Shown piece after piece: positions 1 to 11,308 of a stretch of DNA of 64,000 nt. This stretch comes from Avena insularis. Lineage: Eukaryota > Streptophyta > Magnoliopsida > Poales > Poaceae. The position numbers and the translations under genes are program-made. The stretch spans positions 124,001 to 188,000 of the forward strand of contig JAJUPC010000224.1 in the NCBI GenBank assembly GCA_023614405.1, written 5' to 3'. How positions within the stretch are numbered: position 1 is the stretch's first letter; each line of letters opens with the position of its first letter. The notes under the pieces were generated by a model that saw only the letters and a program-made list of their open reading frames with translations, was not told the origin of the DNA and searched no databases.

Positions 1-1060
1 ATGCTCCTTTTAGTGCATCTTCTATGGCTTCCAGGATATACAATGCGCAAGTGCTGGGGTTTTGGTCATATTGAGAGACAGTGCACAACAACATGTGATG
101 ATGGTGCGGGATGATGGTCAATCTGATTCAGCGAGTCACTTTGATGAAGATACATTAGCCCTTATTTACGAGATGGAGACAATTGATATGAAGAGCGGAG
201 GTAATGGGCTGGATCAATACAAGTGTGCAATTGAGCAAATCTGAGCAAGATCAACGCCACAACCTGTTCCAAACACGTGGTGTTGTCAAGGAAAAACTAT
301 CTGGATCATCATTGATGGAGGGAGTTGTAATAATCTCTAGTGTTGACATGGTGAAGCTTGCACTTCCAACAAGACAATGCACATTCATATTATATCCAAT
401 GGTTTGAGAGTTCTAAGATCAAAGGCTATTGGTACATACTCTGATTTTGTTGATTGTGATGTTGTACCTATGCAAGCTTGTTCTTTGTTACTTGGTAGAC
501 CATGGCAATTTGATAGAGAATCTGTTCATAATGGCAAAACTAATCACTATTCTCTTATGCATGATGGAAAGAAAATTGGTCTAAAACCTATGGCTCCCGA
601 ACAAATTTTAAAAGATGATCTTGCTAGAGCTAGTAGAGCTAAAACTAAGGAGAAAAATAAAAGTGAGAATCAGATTGTTGCTGCAGATTTTGTACCACCA
701 AAGAACACTAAATCTGATTCTACACATGCTACTGAAATTCGTTTGAAGAGTCCATGTATGCTTGCAAATAAAATTGATATTGCTGAACTAGATGTAAACA
801 ATACTCAATGTTATGCAATTATACGCAAAGGGTTTTGTTTTCATTTGAGGATATGCCTTCTTTGCCACACGCTATTGCTAACCTTTTGCGAATATGAGGG
901 CGTATTTCCAGCTACCACCTGGGACTACCTTCTATTAGAGGAATTGAGCACCAAATTGATCTAATTCCTGGTGCTCGTTGCACCATATAGAACCAATCGG
1001 AGGAGACAAAGGAGATACAACGCCAAATTCAGGAACTACTCGGAGAGATCATATTAAGTG
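1..1060 (+). pseudogene. A1 gag end and aspartic protease remnant
   Basis: A CCHC zinc knuckle is visible at 43-84 in one frame, with spacing C-x4-H-x4-C preserved (CWGFGH, HIERQC) but the first cysteine codon read as ATG. The retroviral-type protease follows, with an IDGGS-type active-site stretch near 310-335 in a different frame from its flanks. The conserved protease tail ([15 protein letters not shown]) is readable in 377-964. At least three frame changes separate these pieces, so no functional product is expected. The region ends at the start of the RT N-terminal segment (RGIEHQIDLIPGA-like, frame-shifted around 940-990). Confidence 0.8.
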
Positions 1061-2113
1061 AGTTCCTTAGCCCTGTGATGTTCCTATTATTTTGGTACCT
1101 AAGAAAGATGGTTCTTGGCTATCAATAATATTACCGTCATCATATTCACGTTTAGATGACAATAGCATTTAAAACTTTGGTTTAACTAATGATGATATTC
1201 TGATTTATAGCAAATCTTTAGAGGATCATTTGGACCATTTACATGTTGTTTTCAATGCTTTACGGATGCACGCTTGTTTGGTAACCTTGAGAAGTGCACC
1301 TTTTGCACTAATCGAGTTGTTTCTTGGCTATGTTGTTACATCACGGTATTGAAGTGGATCCAGCCAAGATTGAAGCTATTGAGAATTGGGACCAAGGCGG
1401 TCACATAAGTGAGGAGTTTTCTTGGCCTCGCTGGTTTTTATAGACGCTTTGTCAAAGACTTTGGATCAATTGCCGCGCTGAATGAGCTTACCAAGAAGGA
1501 TGTGCCCTTTGTTTGTGGCGTGCACAAGAACAGGCCTTCGCTATATTGAAAGATAAGCTAACACATGCTCCTTTACTCCAACTTCCTGATTTACTAAGAC
1601 TTTTGAGCTTGAATGTGATGCTAGTGGAATTGGTTTGGGAGGGTGTTATTACAAGAGGAAAAACTCATTGTATATTTTAGTGAGAAATTGAGTGGAGCTA
1701 GTCCTAACTATTCTACTTATGATAAAGAATTATATGCTGGTTCGACATTAGAAACTTGGCAACATTATCTATGGCCTAAGGAATTTGTTATTCATTCCGA
1801 TCATGAATCTTTGAAGCATATTAGTAGTCAAGCTGTTGAATCGCCGGGCCATGCAAAGTGGGTCAATTTATTGAGTCTTTTCCTTATGTTATCAAACACA
1901 AAAAGGGTAAAGATAATATTATTGCCGATGCTTTGTCGTAGTTATGCTTTGTTATCTCAACTTGACTTCAAAATATTTGGATTGGAAACTATTAAGGAAC
2001 AATATGTGCATGATGCTGAATTTAAAGATGTGTTGCAGAATTGTAGAGATGGTAGAACTTGGAACAAGTTCGTCTTCAATGATGGATTTGTGTTCCGTGC
2101 TAACAAACTATGA
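1061..2113 (+). pseudogene. A1 reverse transcriptase / RNase H remnant
   Basis: Most of the RT palm is gone: sequence passes from the PVILVPKKDG-like block (about 1080-1120) almost directly to the segment just after the catalytic YxDD motif (about 1185-1215, followed by IYSKSLEDH-like codons). The remaining RT end and the connection domain are frameshifted. RNase H is better kept between about 1590 and 1930 ([15 protein letters not shown], then SEKLSGASPNYSTYDKEL and [19 protein letters not shown]). An in-frame TGA stops the frame at 2113, where related copies have a cysteine codon. Deletion of the catalytic palm makes this copy incapable of supplying RT. Confidence 0.85.
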
Positions 2114-2136
2114 ATTCCAGATAGTTCTGTTCGTCT

Positions 2137-3543
2137 TTGTTGTTACAGGAGGTGCATGGAGGAGGATTGATGGGACACTTTGGTGTCAAGAAGACGGAGG
2201 ATGTTCTTGTTGCACACTTCTTTTGGCCACGTATGCGTCGAGATGTTGAGAGGTTTGTGGCACGCTGCACTACTTGTCAAAAAGCTAAGTCTCGCCTTAA
2301 TCCACATGGTTTATATATGCCTCTTCCTGTTCCTAGTGTTCCTTGGGAGGATATTTCTATGGACTTTGTTTTGGGATTGCCACGAATACGAAGGGGAGGA
2401 TAGTATTTTGTTGTTGTGGATCGGTTTTCTAAGATGGCACACTTTATTCCTTGTCATAAAACGGATGATGCTGCGCATATTGCTGATTTGTTCTTTCGTG
2501 AAATTGTTCGTTTGCATGGTGTGCCAAATACTATTGTTTCTGATCGTGATACTAAATTTCTTAGCCACTTTTGGAGATGTTTATGGGCTAAGTTGGGGAC
2601 TAAATTGCTGTTTAGTACTACATGTCATCCCCAAACTGATGGACAAACTGAAGTAGTAAATAGAACTTTGTCTACTATGTTGCGGGCTGTTTTAACGAAG
2701 AACTTAAAATTGTGGGAAGAGTGTTTACCTCATATAGAATTTTCTTATAATCGTTCGATGCATTCTACCACAAAGATGTGCCCGTTTGAGATCGTCTATG
2801 GTTTTGTTCCTCGTGCACCTATTGATTTATTGCCTTTACCTACTTCGGTGCAACATAATTTGGATGCTACACAACGCGCTGCAATGATATTAAACTTGCA
2901 TAAGACTACTAAAGATAACATCGAACATATGAATGCTAAGTATAAACTTGCTGGGGATAAAGGGAGAAAGCATGTTGTGTTTGATGTTGGCGATCTTGTT
3001 TGGTTACATTTACGTGAAGATCGTTTTCCTGATTTACGCAAGTCTAAGTTAATGCCACGTGCTGCTGGTCCCTTTAAGGTGTTAGAGAAAATAAATGATA
3101 ATGCATATAAACTTGAGTTGCCTGCAGACTTTGGTACGGTTAGGCCTACGTTTAATATTGCAGATTTGAAGCCTTACTTTGGTGAGGAAGATGAGATTGC
3201 GTCGAGGACGACTTCAATTCAAGAAGGAGAGCATGATGTGGACATCCCTTCTATTGATACAACCGTTGTACCTACAGCAACACACATACAAGGACCCATC
3301 ACAAGATCTCGTGCCAAACAACTTAACTATCAGGTACTTTCGTTTCTTGGAACTATTCCTCACATACATCAGAATATGATGCTGCCTAAATCAGATGTAT
3401 TTCTTACTCTTAGGAATGATGGACCAAGCATGGATGAGAGGGACAAGCATTGGAGCATGGCCATGCATGGAGATGGCAGCAAGCATGTGATGATCCAAGA
3501 GAAGGCCACGGATGAAGATTTCAGAACTTTGAGGCCTCCATAA
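2137..3543 (+). pseudogene. A1 integrase, nearly open
   Basis: The HHCC zinc-binding domain ([10 protein letters not shown] ... CTTCQKAK) and the first catalytic Asp (SMDFVLGLP) lie in 2137-2403. A frameshift near 2400 separates them from a 375-codon ORF at 2416-3543. That ORF carries the second Asp (SDRDTKF, residue 43) and the Glu ([10 protein letters not shown], residue 79), exactly 35 residues apart, so a D-D35-E core is preserved. A GPF-type C-terminal module ([16 protein letters not shown]) starts near residue 217. The last ~102 codons are inside the 3' LTR (from 3235) and end at a TAA after TLRPP. The frameshift makes it a pseudogene, but the catalytic residues are intact. Confidence 0.88.
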
Positions 3544-4141
3544 TGAAGAAAGAAGGCTTGGACGAAATATTCAAGATCAATACTTCTGATTCGTCCATAG
3601 CTTAATATGGTGCTCGACACCTTTATTTTGGGCCAGGCCCATGTAATTTTCGAGGATTTTAATTAGCTACTTTTTAGAGTCCGTATTTGAGGGAAAAGGA
3701 CTTTTAGGGTTGGATTATTACCACTTCCATGGCTGGCGAAACCCCACCTTTCATCCTTAAATACTCCCCATAGCCGTCACCCTAGACTCGGATTTTGTTT
3801 AGACATTAAGTTAGCCATAATCGCAACCATGAAGGCTCGGCGTCATGAGAGGCCTCTTGTACTTGCACCTATTCAGGATCCCACTTCTTCAATAAAGCTT
3901 TCCTCTTAATCCGCAATATCTTGATTGCAATATTGGTTCTTACTTGTTCTCGATTTCGGTAGGAATTAAGACCCTCATTGGTCGGTGATCGTGTTCCCTT
4001 GAGGATCGGTAACCTCCAGGAGATTGGCCTAGCGATTGCATTGGCGCTCGTGTTAGCACGTGTAGTCGGATCGTCAAGCCCGAACTCCACCAAATCGATT
4101 ATCATCATCTCATCGAAAGATCGGACACCTTTGCCCTATCA
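3234..4141 (+). repeat. A1 3' LTR
   Basis: It starts TGATGTGGAC directly after a purine run (AAGAAGGAGAGCA, 3221-3233) and ends CCCTATCA. Boundaries are set by comparison with the target-duplication-flanked solo LTR at 58151-59069. The first 310 bases code for the C-terminus of the polyprotein. A TTAAATACT TATA-like element lies about 3757-3765, and an AATAAA polyadenylation signal at 3891-3896. Length is 908 bp. Confidence 0.92.
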
Positions 4142-4767
4142 ACTACGAGCAGGAGCATTGGATGACGGTGGAGGAGCAGCTGGAAATCTTGTGGTGGCCT
4201 TGGATGTGGTAGTAGCTAGTGGAGAATCACGAGAAGGAGGCGCTGATTGTCAGGATGTCCAAGTGGATGTGCGAGCTGCAGAATTATTAGTCCTCCTCCA
4301 TGGTGTTTGGCGATCCTACACTACACGTTCAGCTTTGAAGCAAGATGAAACAAACGAGTGATAGAGTTATATTCCTTATAGTCTAATATGTGTTGAATGT
4401 CCTTGTTTAATCCACCAAAGAAACGTGCAAGCATTTGTTCAGTAGATTCAACAAGACCACATCGAACCATCCCCGTTTGCTATTCCTCATAATACTCTTC
4501 TACAGAATTTTTCCCTTGTTCCAAACATGTCAGATTCTTTAGTAAATCATGTTGATAAGTGGTAGGCACAAAACGAACACGCATATCAGTTTTTAAAGCA
4601 GTCCAAGTACTAGGAATAGTAGTAGGATTTAAACGAAAATACTCAGACCACCAAAGGGAAGCAAATTTAGTAAATTCACATGTAGCAGCACTAACACGCA
4701 TATTCTCAGGATATTTTAAGCATGCAAAACGTTGTTCTACTTCCATATCCCATGTAAGATATGCATT
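4142..4767 (-). pseudogene. Element C gag core and tail
   Basis: Minus-strand codons give a retrotransposon Gag core: AYLTWDMEVEQRFACLKYPE, FASLWWSEYF, TDMRVRFVPTTYQ and KNSVEEYYEE between 4767 and 4480. A TAG stop ends the frame there. Below 4480 similarity continues in other frames, including LFHLACKAER-like codons near 4345-4370, then a Ser/Pro/Thr-rich stretch to 4142. This is the second half of the gag begun at 9683-10177; the CACTA splits them. No zinc knuckle is seen before the A1 junction. Confidence 0.8.
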
Positions 4768-4780
4768 CACTACAAGAAAT
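4768..4780. repeat. CACTA left terminal inverted repeat
   Basis: Reads CACTACAAGAAAT and is preceded by target duplication ATT (4765-4767). It is the exact reverse complement of 9670-9682. Confidence 0.97.
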
Positions 4781-4799
4781 GTGTTAACTTGTGACCTTC

Positions 4800-5010
4800 T
4801 CATAGTGACGGGAAATGAAATCGTCACAAATATATTACGATTTGGCATAAGCTGGCCATAGGCTATTTGTATAGGTCAAAATCCTATAAAATTATGACGA
4901 TTTGTGTCAAATCGTCGTAATTTCAGCATATAAAATCGTCATAATCACTAGGATACAACTTAGAGGATTATTTATGCTCCATTATGACGAATTTAAATCG
5001 TCATATAATC
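4800..5010. repeat. CACTA left subterminal repeats
   Basis: Several direct and inverted copies of a TATGACGATTT / AAATCGTCATAA motif occur here, for example near 4893-4925, 4933-4943 and 4983-5002. In CACTA elements such subterminal arrays are the binding sites of the element-encoded DNA-binding protein; that role here is inferred from the family. Confidence 0.85.
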
Positions 5011-5063
5011 TAAAATCTGATACGTTGAATTGACTGGTTGGCCACATAAGCAATTCTGTCTAC

Positions 5064-5835
5064 GTGGCATGTCTACATGTCAATTTCTATATATTGTATA
5101 TTCATGTGCCAAACCCTAATCCCATCGCTCCTCCTCGCACCACCGCCGCCTCCTTCCTCTCTCTCGCTTGGCAAACCCTAATCCTTGCTCCTCGCGCCGC
5201 TCGCCACCCGACGCCTCTCCTCTCTCTCAATCGTGGATGGCGGCCGCCATGGCCGTCTTGTAGTGGTTGCTTCCCGCGTTCCACCACCTCCTCCTCTCTT
5301 CTCTTCCCTTGTGTCGGATCCAGCCACCCCGCCTCCGTGTCGGCCGACCCACCCAGTGCCGCCAAGATCCAATCCATGCTGCCTCCCAAGATCCAATCCA
5401 TCTTGCCGCCACCCCACCCCTAATCAACGCCGTCTTCCATCCACATCCTCCCGGTCCTCTCTTGTCGCTTCTTCCATCCGGTATCGTGTTTCCCTTCTTC
5501 CTCCAAGCACTAGAACCACCGCCCCTCCTCCTACTCGATCCTATGCCCTCACACCCACCGGCGGCCTCAACGACATCCTCTGACGCATGGTAGCCCTACC
5601 ACAAGTAACACCAGCACCAAGAGGAGGGAGGTCAGTTGGAAGGATGCGGATCTTCGGATCTTGCTGCTACGCGACCATGGCGTGGGTGGGCGTGGGTGGC
5701 TGCCGCCGATGCAGATGGGCGTGGGTGGCTGTCTTCTTGGTGGGCAATGAGGACCGGGAGGGGGGCATCGGGAGCAGCCAAGCGCTGACCACCGGGAGAC
5801 CAGCGGGAGGCAGCCAAGCACGTCGCTAAGGCCTT
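5064..5835. other. GC-rich gene-like segment inside the CACTA
   Basis: This stretch is C- and GC-rich (CCGCCGCCTCC-type runs) and unlike the AT-rich sequence on both sides. It contains two AAACCCTAA telo-box motifs (5111-5119, 5173-5181) of the kind found near grass transcription starts, and short overlapping open frames (5064-5423, 5185-5583, 5836-6096 downstream). None of the possible products was recognised and none dominates, so no CDS is called. It could be a captured host 5' exon/UTR or the element's own promoter and leader. Confidence 0.5.
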
Positions 5836-8800
5836 TTGGATCTATTCATGATTCCACCAACCCGAGGTATATATCCGCCAACCTACCTTATCCTCCCATC
5901 TCCTCTGGATCTATTCGTGATTCCAAAATCATGGTTGCGTTCGTTCCATGGATGCTTGACCCCAACTCTATCTAGAGACGAGAGAGTAGTACAGCTCCAG
6001 CACATCCGACCTTTTAGTAAGAGCGATGCCTTGAGGAATTTGGGTATGTTTAAGCTGGTACTATGTTGTGAATGGTTTGCTCGAGAGAGGCTATAAGGCA
6101 ATGGACGTATGATGTTTGTTACCAATTTCATATCTCTGGATATTAATGCTTGGTGTCCCCTAGTTCGGATAGATTGATGCTTTATGTCCCTTAGTCCAGA
6201 CAAATTTCTATTACAAAATAGTAGAAGTATAAATGCCTCATTAACCATGTATATAATTTCATGGACAGCTTCTTAGCTCTAATGGTAGTTGCCTCACTTA
6301 TCTTACTGTGATTCATGTATTGCTTGTTCTTCTTTTTGACTATTCTACTGTGATCATTGAAGTAGTTTACTTCATAGAGTTTGTATTCAGTTCTTGAAAT
6401 TGACTGCTTACATGATAATTGTTTACATGTTACTTTACTAGCTAGTTTGTCATACTTTTAATTCTTGGAGTAACAAATCATACTATATGCCATTTTTATA
6501 TTTATTTATCGGTTTGTTTTTACATTAAAGTATAGGTCGATATGTGGTCTTGACTACTAGTCAAATAGTGTACCCTTGTGTGCTTTGCTCTCTAAGCTTT
6601 TGTATCTTTTCGGTGGTTAATTACTGATGTATACTTCTTGCACTTGTGTTTGTCTGGCATGCCTTGGTTGGCAGTTATTCTTGATTTGTGTTATTCTTGC
6701 ACTAGTTAAACCTGGCGCCACTCCAAGTTGGTATTCTAGGCGGTGTAGGATGTTGTGGCCCCTGGTTGCTCCTGTGCCTTGGTGGTGAGATTGATGCTGG
6801 GCTAGGTGGTGGTGTATGGTGAAGCCTTCCCGTGGTGTTACGTGTTGCCGTTGCCGATACTCATACGCCTCCTCTTGGTGAGATAGAACTACCCGGTAGG
6901 TGCTCCTTCTATGCTTCCCTCCGAGCTTTATCTACCTTGCCATGCCAAGTGTGTTTTCGTGATTCCCCATGTCTAGATTTCATATCTGAACCTAGGGTTC
7001 ACATCGGTGAATAAGCGTATGCAGTGGAGATATCTTAGCTACGGTTTGATGCTCAATTGACATGCTTGGTTTACTTGTGATGGTCTCAAGGCCTGTTTTA
7101 TTACATTACAGCAGATTAAATGATGAGGTACTATGGTAAGGGTAGGTTTATGCTACGCTTAATGCAGGTAGATGATCCGAGAAACCTTACGGATGATTAT
7201 AGTAGACATGAAAATTCAAACCATTGGTTTGGATTTTATCTGTTGGGATACTTGCTGGTCTGAACATTTGCTAGTTCATGTTGATAGTTAAGAACTATTG
7301 ACAGATTCCTAGTTGAATTGGTTAGGAAAATGATCTGAAATCATATTGGCTTGAAATTATTGTTGGAAATCTAATTGATGATTTCATTTAAAGAGCATGT
7401 TTTGTGATGTTGCAAATCCCTATGGCTGTATTTTTGTTCAATTCTTTGGAACTATATGAGTTCTAGTTTCCTTGAATCATTGTGAAGATGAGCAGTGTGT
7501 AATTCAGTTACCTTTGTTTTAAAATATAAAATGATTCTTAGATATTTTTGAATATCTAAGAAAAGGATTTATTATCAAACTTGTTGAAGGGCTGATGTTC
7601 TAGTTTTAGAGACTATATTGAGAGTTTGGTGGGAGTGAGTTTGGGATTGTGCCTGAGGTGCAATTCCAATTCTTTTGGATTTGTGCCCAGCAATCCCTCA
7701 TGCTTGGTGGTTTGTGCAAAGATGATTTGTATGCTTTTATGGCCTTGGTATGATTAGTAGAAGTGTGCTATAGCCCCTGCCTAGGATGCAAAGGCTGAGG
7801 CCAACTCTAAATAAGAACAGAGATTATGGTGTATCTTTTTATTTATCTATGAGGAACATACATAGCATCTCTATGTAAATTTGAGAGAACACCCTCATCC
7901 AATCCTCCTAGATGATCATCTAGTTGAAATGGTATAGGGGTGGATTTGATGGGTATTAGTCTCTTTATTTTCCCAAGATCTTTGATGCAAAAGAGAATAC
8001 ATATGCTGAAAATATTGTAAAGTTCTACCTGCTACAAGATATGATTGTTGATCTTGTTATGCTACTAATATAAGCTTCCATGCATCACATCACGAAATCC
8101 TTCTCCTCCTTCCTTCTTTGGATCTATTTTGAATCCTATCCACGATACTTGATATCTTGGCTAGTTCTTCTTTGGACTACTAGTGCTTCTTGCCTCCTCC
8201 TACCTTGCAACCATGTTGCCTTTCTTTGTGAATCCCTCTACTTCTAGCTCCTGGATGGCTCCAAGGAGCAACCAGGTTAGTTGAGGGTGAGGTATAACAC
8301 TGATGGTAACTTTGTGTGGATGTCTTTGTGGAGTGTGGCGGTGAAATTGTTAGCTACGGGCTGTGATCCTTCTTCTCGGTTTCTGATACCTGTGTGGTGT
8401 TGTGACTACTTGCATGTTGATGCTGTCATTGCAAGTGGAACTGTCTGGTGGATGAGATCAAGTGAAAACTTGATATTTGTGGAATCTTTATCTTATTACC
8501 TTGCATTGTCATGGTGAAACTTGCCCTCTCCGACCTATGATGTTGTCTTTGAGGCAAAATATACTGATATGAACAGATGCTACTTTTTTTGGTTAAACTT
8601 GCCCCTTTCTAAAGTTTAGCTCAATGATGAACTTTTAAAATTTCAACACACTATTCATTTCTTAGAGCAAACTAACCAACTAAAAATTCTTCCTTTGGTA
8701 ATAGTTTCTTGTTTCTTAAAAAATCTGTGTACAGAACTACATTGGCTAAGTAATGGATAAGAATAGCTTATATGCTATGACTTCATACACAAATTATAAG

Positions 8801-9390
8801 ATTTCATCCCCGGGTTAGTATTTTCTGCTTTCGGTTGTTTTGGGAAGTCTGATTCGACTTTGAGAGTGTATATCCACTCAAGCTTTGTTGAGTGTCTTTG
8901 TTTAGAGAGTTCCGGAAGAGGAAGCATGAAGAAGTTCGAGAAGAGAAAGCGTGAAGAAGTTTGGATTTTATTCTTTCTATAAATTTTTTATTGTATTTTG
9001 GTAGCTCCTTGATGTGAACTATGTAGAAGCATGTATGATTGTAATGTGCCGATCTCTATGTAGAAGCGTATGATTGTAATGTGCCAATCATAATGTGCTT
9101 TGAATCAAAATGATTTTGTATATTCTGTTGGTCTTGATTAAATTGTTAGATTTTAATTCTTGAGAAAATATATCTTGGCAATCGGGACCGTATGAATTAT
9201 GGAACACCGGTGTGACCGCCCAAAATAAGAAGGCCCAAAGTAAAATCTGTCCAAAGAAAAGGCCAATGCAACGAAACAAAAAATGCTTGAATGATGGGCT
9301 TGGCCCATGTAGCTAACCAGATTTGATGAGAAAATCAATCCGAATAGTTGGGCTAAGCCCATGTGGAATCCAGAAATGGACTGGGCTGAT
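5836..9390. other. AT-rich interior of the CACTA, no supported gene
   Basis: Long AT-rich sequence with only short scattered open frames (for example 6832-7014, 8281-8517). It resembles intron, UTR or spacer sequence. No transposase motif, RNA gene or repeat array was recognised apart from a short tandem duplication at 9020-9092. Two TGGGCTTGGCCCATG-like palindromes occur near 9295-9365. Confidence 0.5.
9020..9092. repeat. Short tandem duplication in the CACTA interior
   Basis: Two adjacent copies of a unit of about 36 bases share TATGTAGAAGC and TATGATTGTAATGTGCC. They differ by a 2-base indel and a few substitutions. Confidence 0.75.
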
Positions 9391-9394
9391 TTTG

Positions 9395-9660
9395 ATTTAA
9401 GACGATTTAATTTCGTCACAATTTTGCCACGTAGGATCAGCCACGTAGGATCTGACTTGGCATGCTAGATGGCCCGTGACAATATTGGATCGTCATAGAC
9501 GTTATGACGATCCAATATCGTCATAGAAGGTTATGACGATTTTATCAAAAACGTCGTTATAGTTCATTTGCGACGCCCAGCTTTCGACGATCTCAAAATC
9601 GTCATAAAATCGTCATAAAAGACTACTATGACGATTCTATGACGAAAATAGAGGGTCATA
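9395..9660. repeat. CACTA right subterminal repeats
   Basis: A dense cluster of TATGACGATT / AATCGTCATA motifs in both orientations (for example 9490-9540, 9590-9650), mirroring the left end. Copies are closer together than on the left side. Confidence 0.88.
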
Positions 9661-9669
9661 TATTGCCAG

Positions 9670-9682
9670 ATTTCTTGTAGTG
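9670..9682. repeat. CACTA right terminal inverted repeat
   Basis: Reads ATTTCTTGTAGTG, the exact reverse complement of the left end, followed by target duplication ATT (9683-9685). Confidence 0.97.
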
Positions 9683-10177
9683 ATTAGGATTATATTTACC
9701 CTCAAAAGATGGAATATTTAATTTAAGCTTTGCAACATGATCATCATCACGTACCGGTGGTCGAGCGTTGCGGTGGTAATGGCGGGGACGACCAGCAGGG
9801 TGTGGAGGTTGTTCAACCTCCTCGTCAAACAGATCGTCATCGTCAGTCGGGTCGAGTAGTACCCGTAAATACATCCCCAATATCGCAATGGCGTGCAGCG
9901 GTGGAAGTCTAAGGTGCCTCGGTAATGCGGTGGCCTTTGAGGTGAATGCGCCGTGCGCCATGTCGAGGCCAATGCCAATGGGTCTGTGCGGTGCCAATCT
10001 GTCCAAAACCTCCTTGAACCGAGCGTCAAGCTTGTCGTTGAAGGATTTCTCGAGTCCATCGATCTTGTCCATGGCATTGGTGAGCTTGGTCTCAAACTCC
10101 CCTAGTCGTGCATCCACATCTTCAGCACGACCGACCAAGAGCTCGGAGAAGTGGGCATGTAGTTCTTGGTTTGTCAT
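9683..10177 (-). pseudogene. Element C gag N-terminus
   Basis: The minus-strand ORF starts at ATG 10177 (MTNQELHAHFSELL) with a charged, coiled-coil-like N-terminus (about residues 10-60), an acidic DDDDLFDEE stretch and a His/Arg-rich linker. It then enters the Gag core at LNIPSFEGKYNPN, where the CACTA interrupts it at 9682. The remainder continues at 4767. No stop or shift was seen within this piece, so the transposon insertion is the first lesion in the N-terminal half. Confidence 0.85.
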
Positions 10178-11289
10178 TGTGGCGGGGGTTCATGTATCTG
10201 TCATGGTTAGTCCTTTAAAAAGCACGGTATATATGCCTATAACTACGGAAATATGGTGGAAGGCACGCGTAATCCGTCAAGCAATATCTGAAGCTCTTAC
10301 AAGTTCTTACCAAACAGTAGGAAAAGGCGATGTTGCAAATCGAGGAGCGATGGGTCGAAGATTGAACCGAGCGATTACCAGGAGTCGGAACACCGCACGT
10401 GGAGAAATCTGTGGAGCTCTGGGAAGGCTTAGCAAAGGGGTTAGCAATTATCAAAACAGACAATGCAAATGTTGAAAGAATGCTCAACGATGGTACTGTG
10501 CTGGTCCTAGGCTAGACCATACTAGAGATGCGAGCCTAGATCACCATCGATGTCACGACGCGACACAACAAGCAATGTATGATGATATGGCACCCGGAAA
10601 AGCGAACCGAGATGTCGAATATCACTATGATGGCGAGTGTCTAGAACTGATCTACGGGGTCTAGAAACAGGTTAGCCCCAAATTGTTTTTGAAATTTTTG
10701 TATTATGCTCCGGAAAGTGCGGAGGCGCCAAAAAAAATATCGCTATAATGGCCGATGGAGAAAAGTGATCCTGGGACCGAAAATCAGTATAGCCAGAATT
10801 TTTTTTGCTCTCCTTCTGGACTTACGACTGAACTTCTAACTCAACACGGACTTTAGCTCAATACGAAAACAACAAGGAAGGAAAGTAAAAAAGAAAAAAC
10901 TACGAAACAATAACTCTACTCGGACTCGTGCCGCGGCAGGAAAGGTGATTGGATCCGTGTCGCGGTAGGAAGGCAATGGCGGAGTTTTAGGGTTTATGGT
11001 GGCTGGGTGTATGGCGGCGGAATATGGTGGCGGAATATGGTAGCAGTGATCTACAGGTGTGGCGGTGACTACTGTGATCAGAACTCGAAACTCTAAGGGA
11101 CGAGACACTAAGACCAGCAAGTCGACGCGACGATGTAGACACAAATTCAACAATGCAAAACTGAAAAGATAATGCAAGGCGTAGATTGGTTATAGGATGG
11201 ATCTAAATTCTAATTGTGTTTTTGGCTTTTTCGTGGGTTATAGGTAAAACAGATCTAATCTACGAAAACAGTAAAATCTCACCGAGCAA
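10178..11289 (-). other. Element C untranslated leader
   Basis: Sequence between the primer-binding site and the gag start on the minus strand. It has no long ORF. It lacks the dyad arrays found in family B and D leaders. Confidence 0.7.
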
Positions 11290-11306
11290 CCTGAAATCTG
11301 ATACCA
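11290..11306 (-). promoter_or_regulatory. Element C primer-binding site
   Basis: On the minus strand it reads TGGTATCAGATTTCAGG, two bases inside the LTR. The first nine bases match the complement of the initiator Met-tRNA 3' end (TGGTATCAG), the usual primer of plant Ty3/gypsy elements; the rest has drifted. Confidence 0.85.
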
Positions 11307-11308
11307 CT

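Larger units (their letters stand above)
1..4141 (+). mobile_element. A1: Ty3/gypsy LTR retrotransposon, right part (family A)
   Basis: Remains of protease, RT, RNase H and integrase run left to right and end in an LTR whose last bases are CCCTATCA. The 5' LTR and most of gag lie left of the window. The 5' half is broken by deletions and frameshifts, while the integrase half is nearly open. The base after 4141 begins element C gag in the opposite orientation, so A1 inserted into C; the expected 5-bp duplication is ACTAC (4142-4146), whose partner must lie outside the window. Gag-Pol order and the GPF-type integrase end indicate a chromovirus-type Ty3/gypsy element; CRM-like affinity is an inference from the coding LTR. 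Confidence 0.9.
4768..9682. mobile_element. CACTA (En/Spm-type) DNA transposon, non-autonomous
   Basis: A perfect 13-base terminal inverted repeat, CACTACAAGAAAT, bounds the element, and a 3-bp duplication ATT (4765-4767 and 9683-9685) flanks it, as expected for CACTA transposons. Both subterminal regions are packed with direct and inverted copies of ATGACGATT-type motifs. Removing the 4915-bp unit plus one ATT brings the two halves of element C gag together in frame. No transposase (TnpD/TNP2) coding region was recognised on either strand; the longest ORFs are about 130 codons and lie in a GC-rich, non-conserved stretch. It must have been mobilised in trans. Confidence 0.95.

Noticed and set aside
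5111..5181. AAACCCTAA motifs as interstitial telomere repeat
   Set aside because: Two isolated copies, not tandem; better read as telo-box promoter motifs.
5185..5583. 132-codon ORF in the CACTA as a host gene
   Set aside because: Three overlapping frames are equally open because of C-rich composition; no recognisable product or splice evidence.
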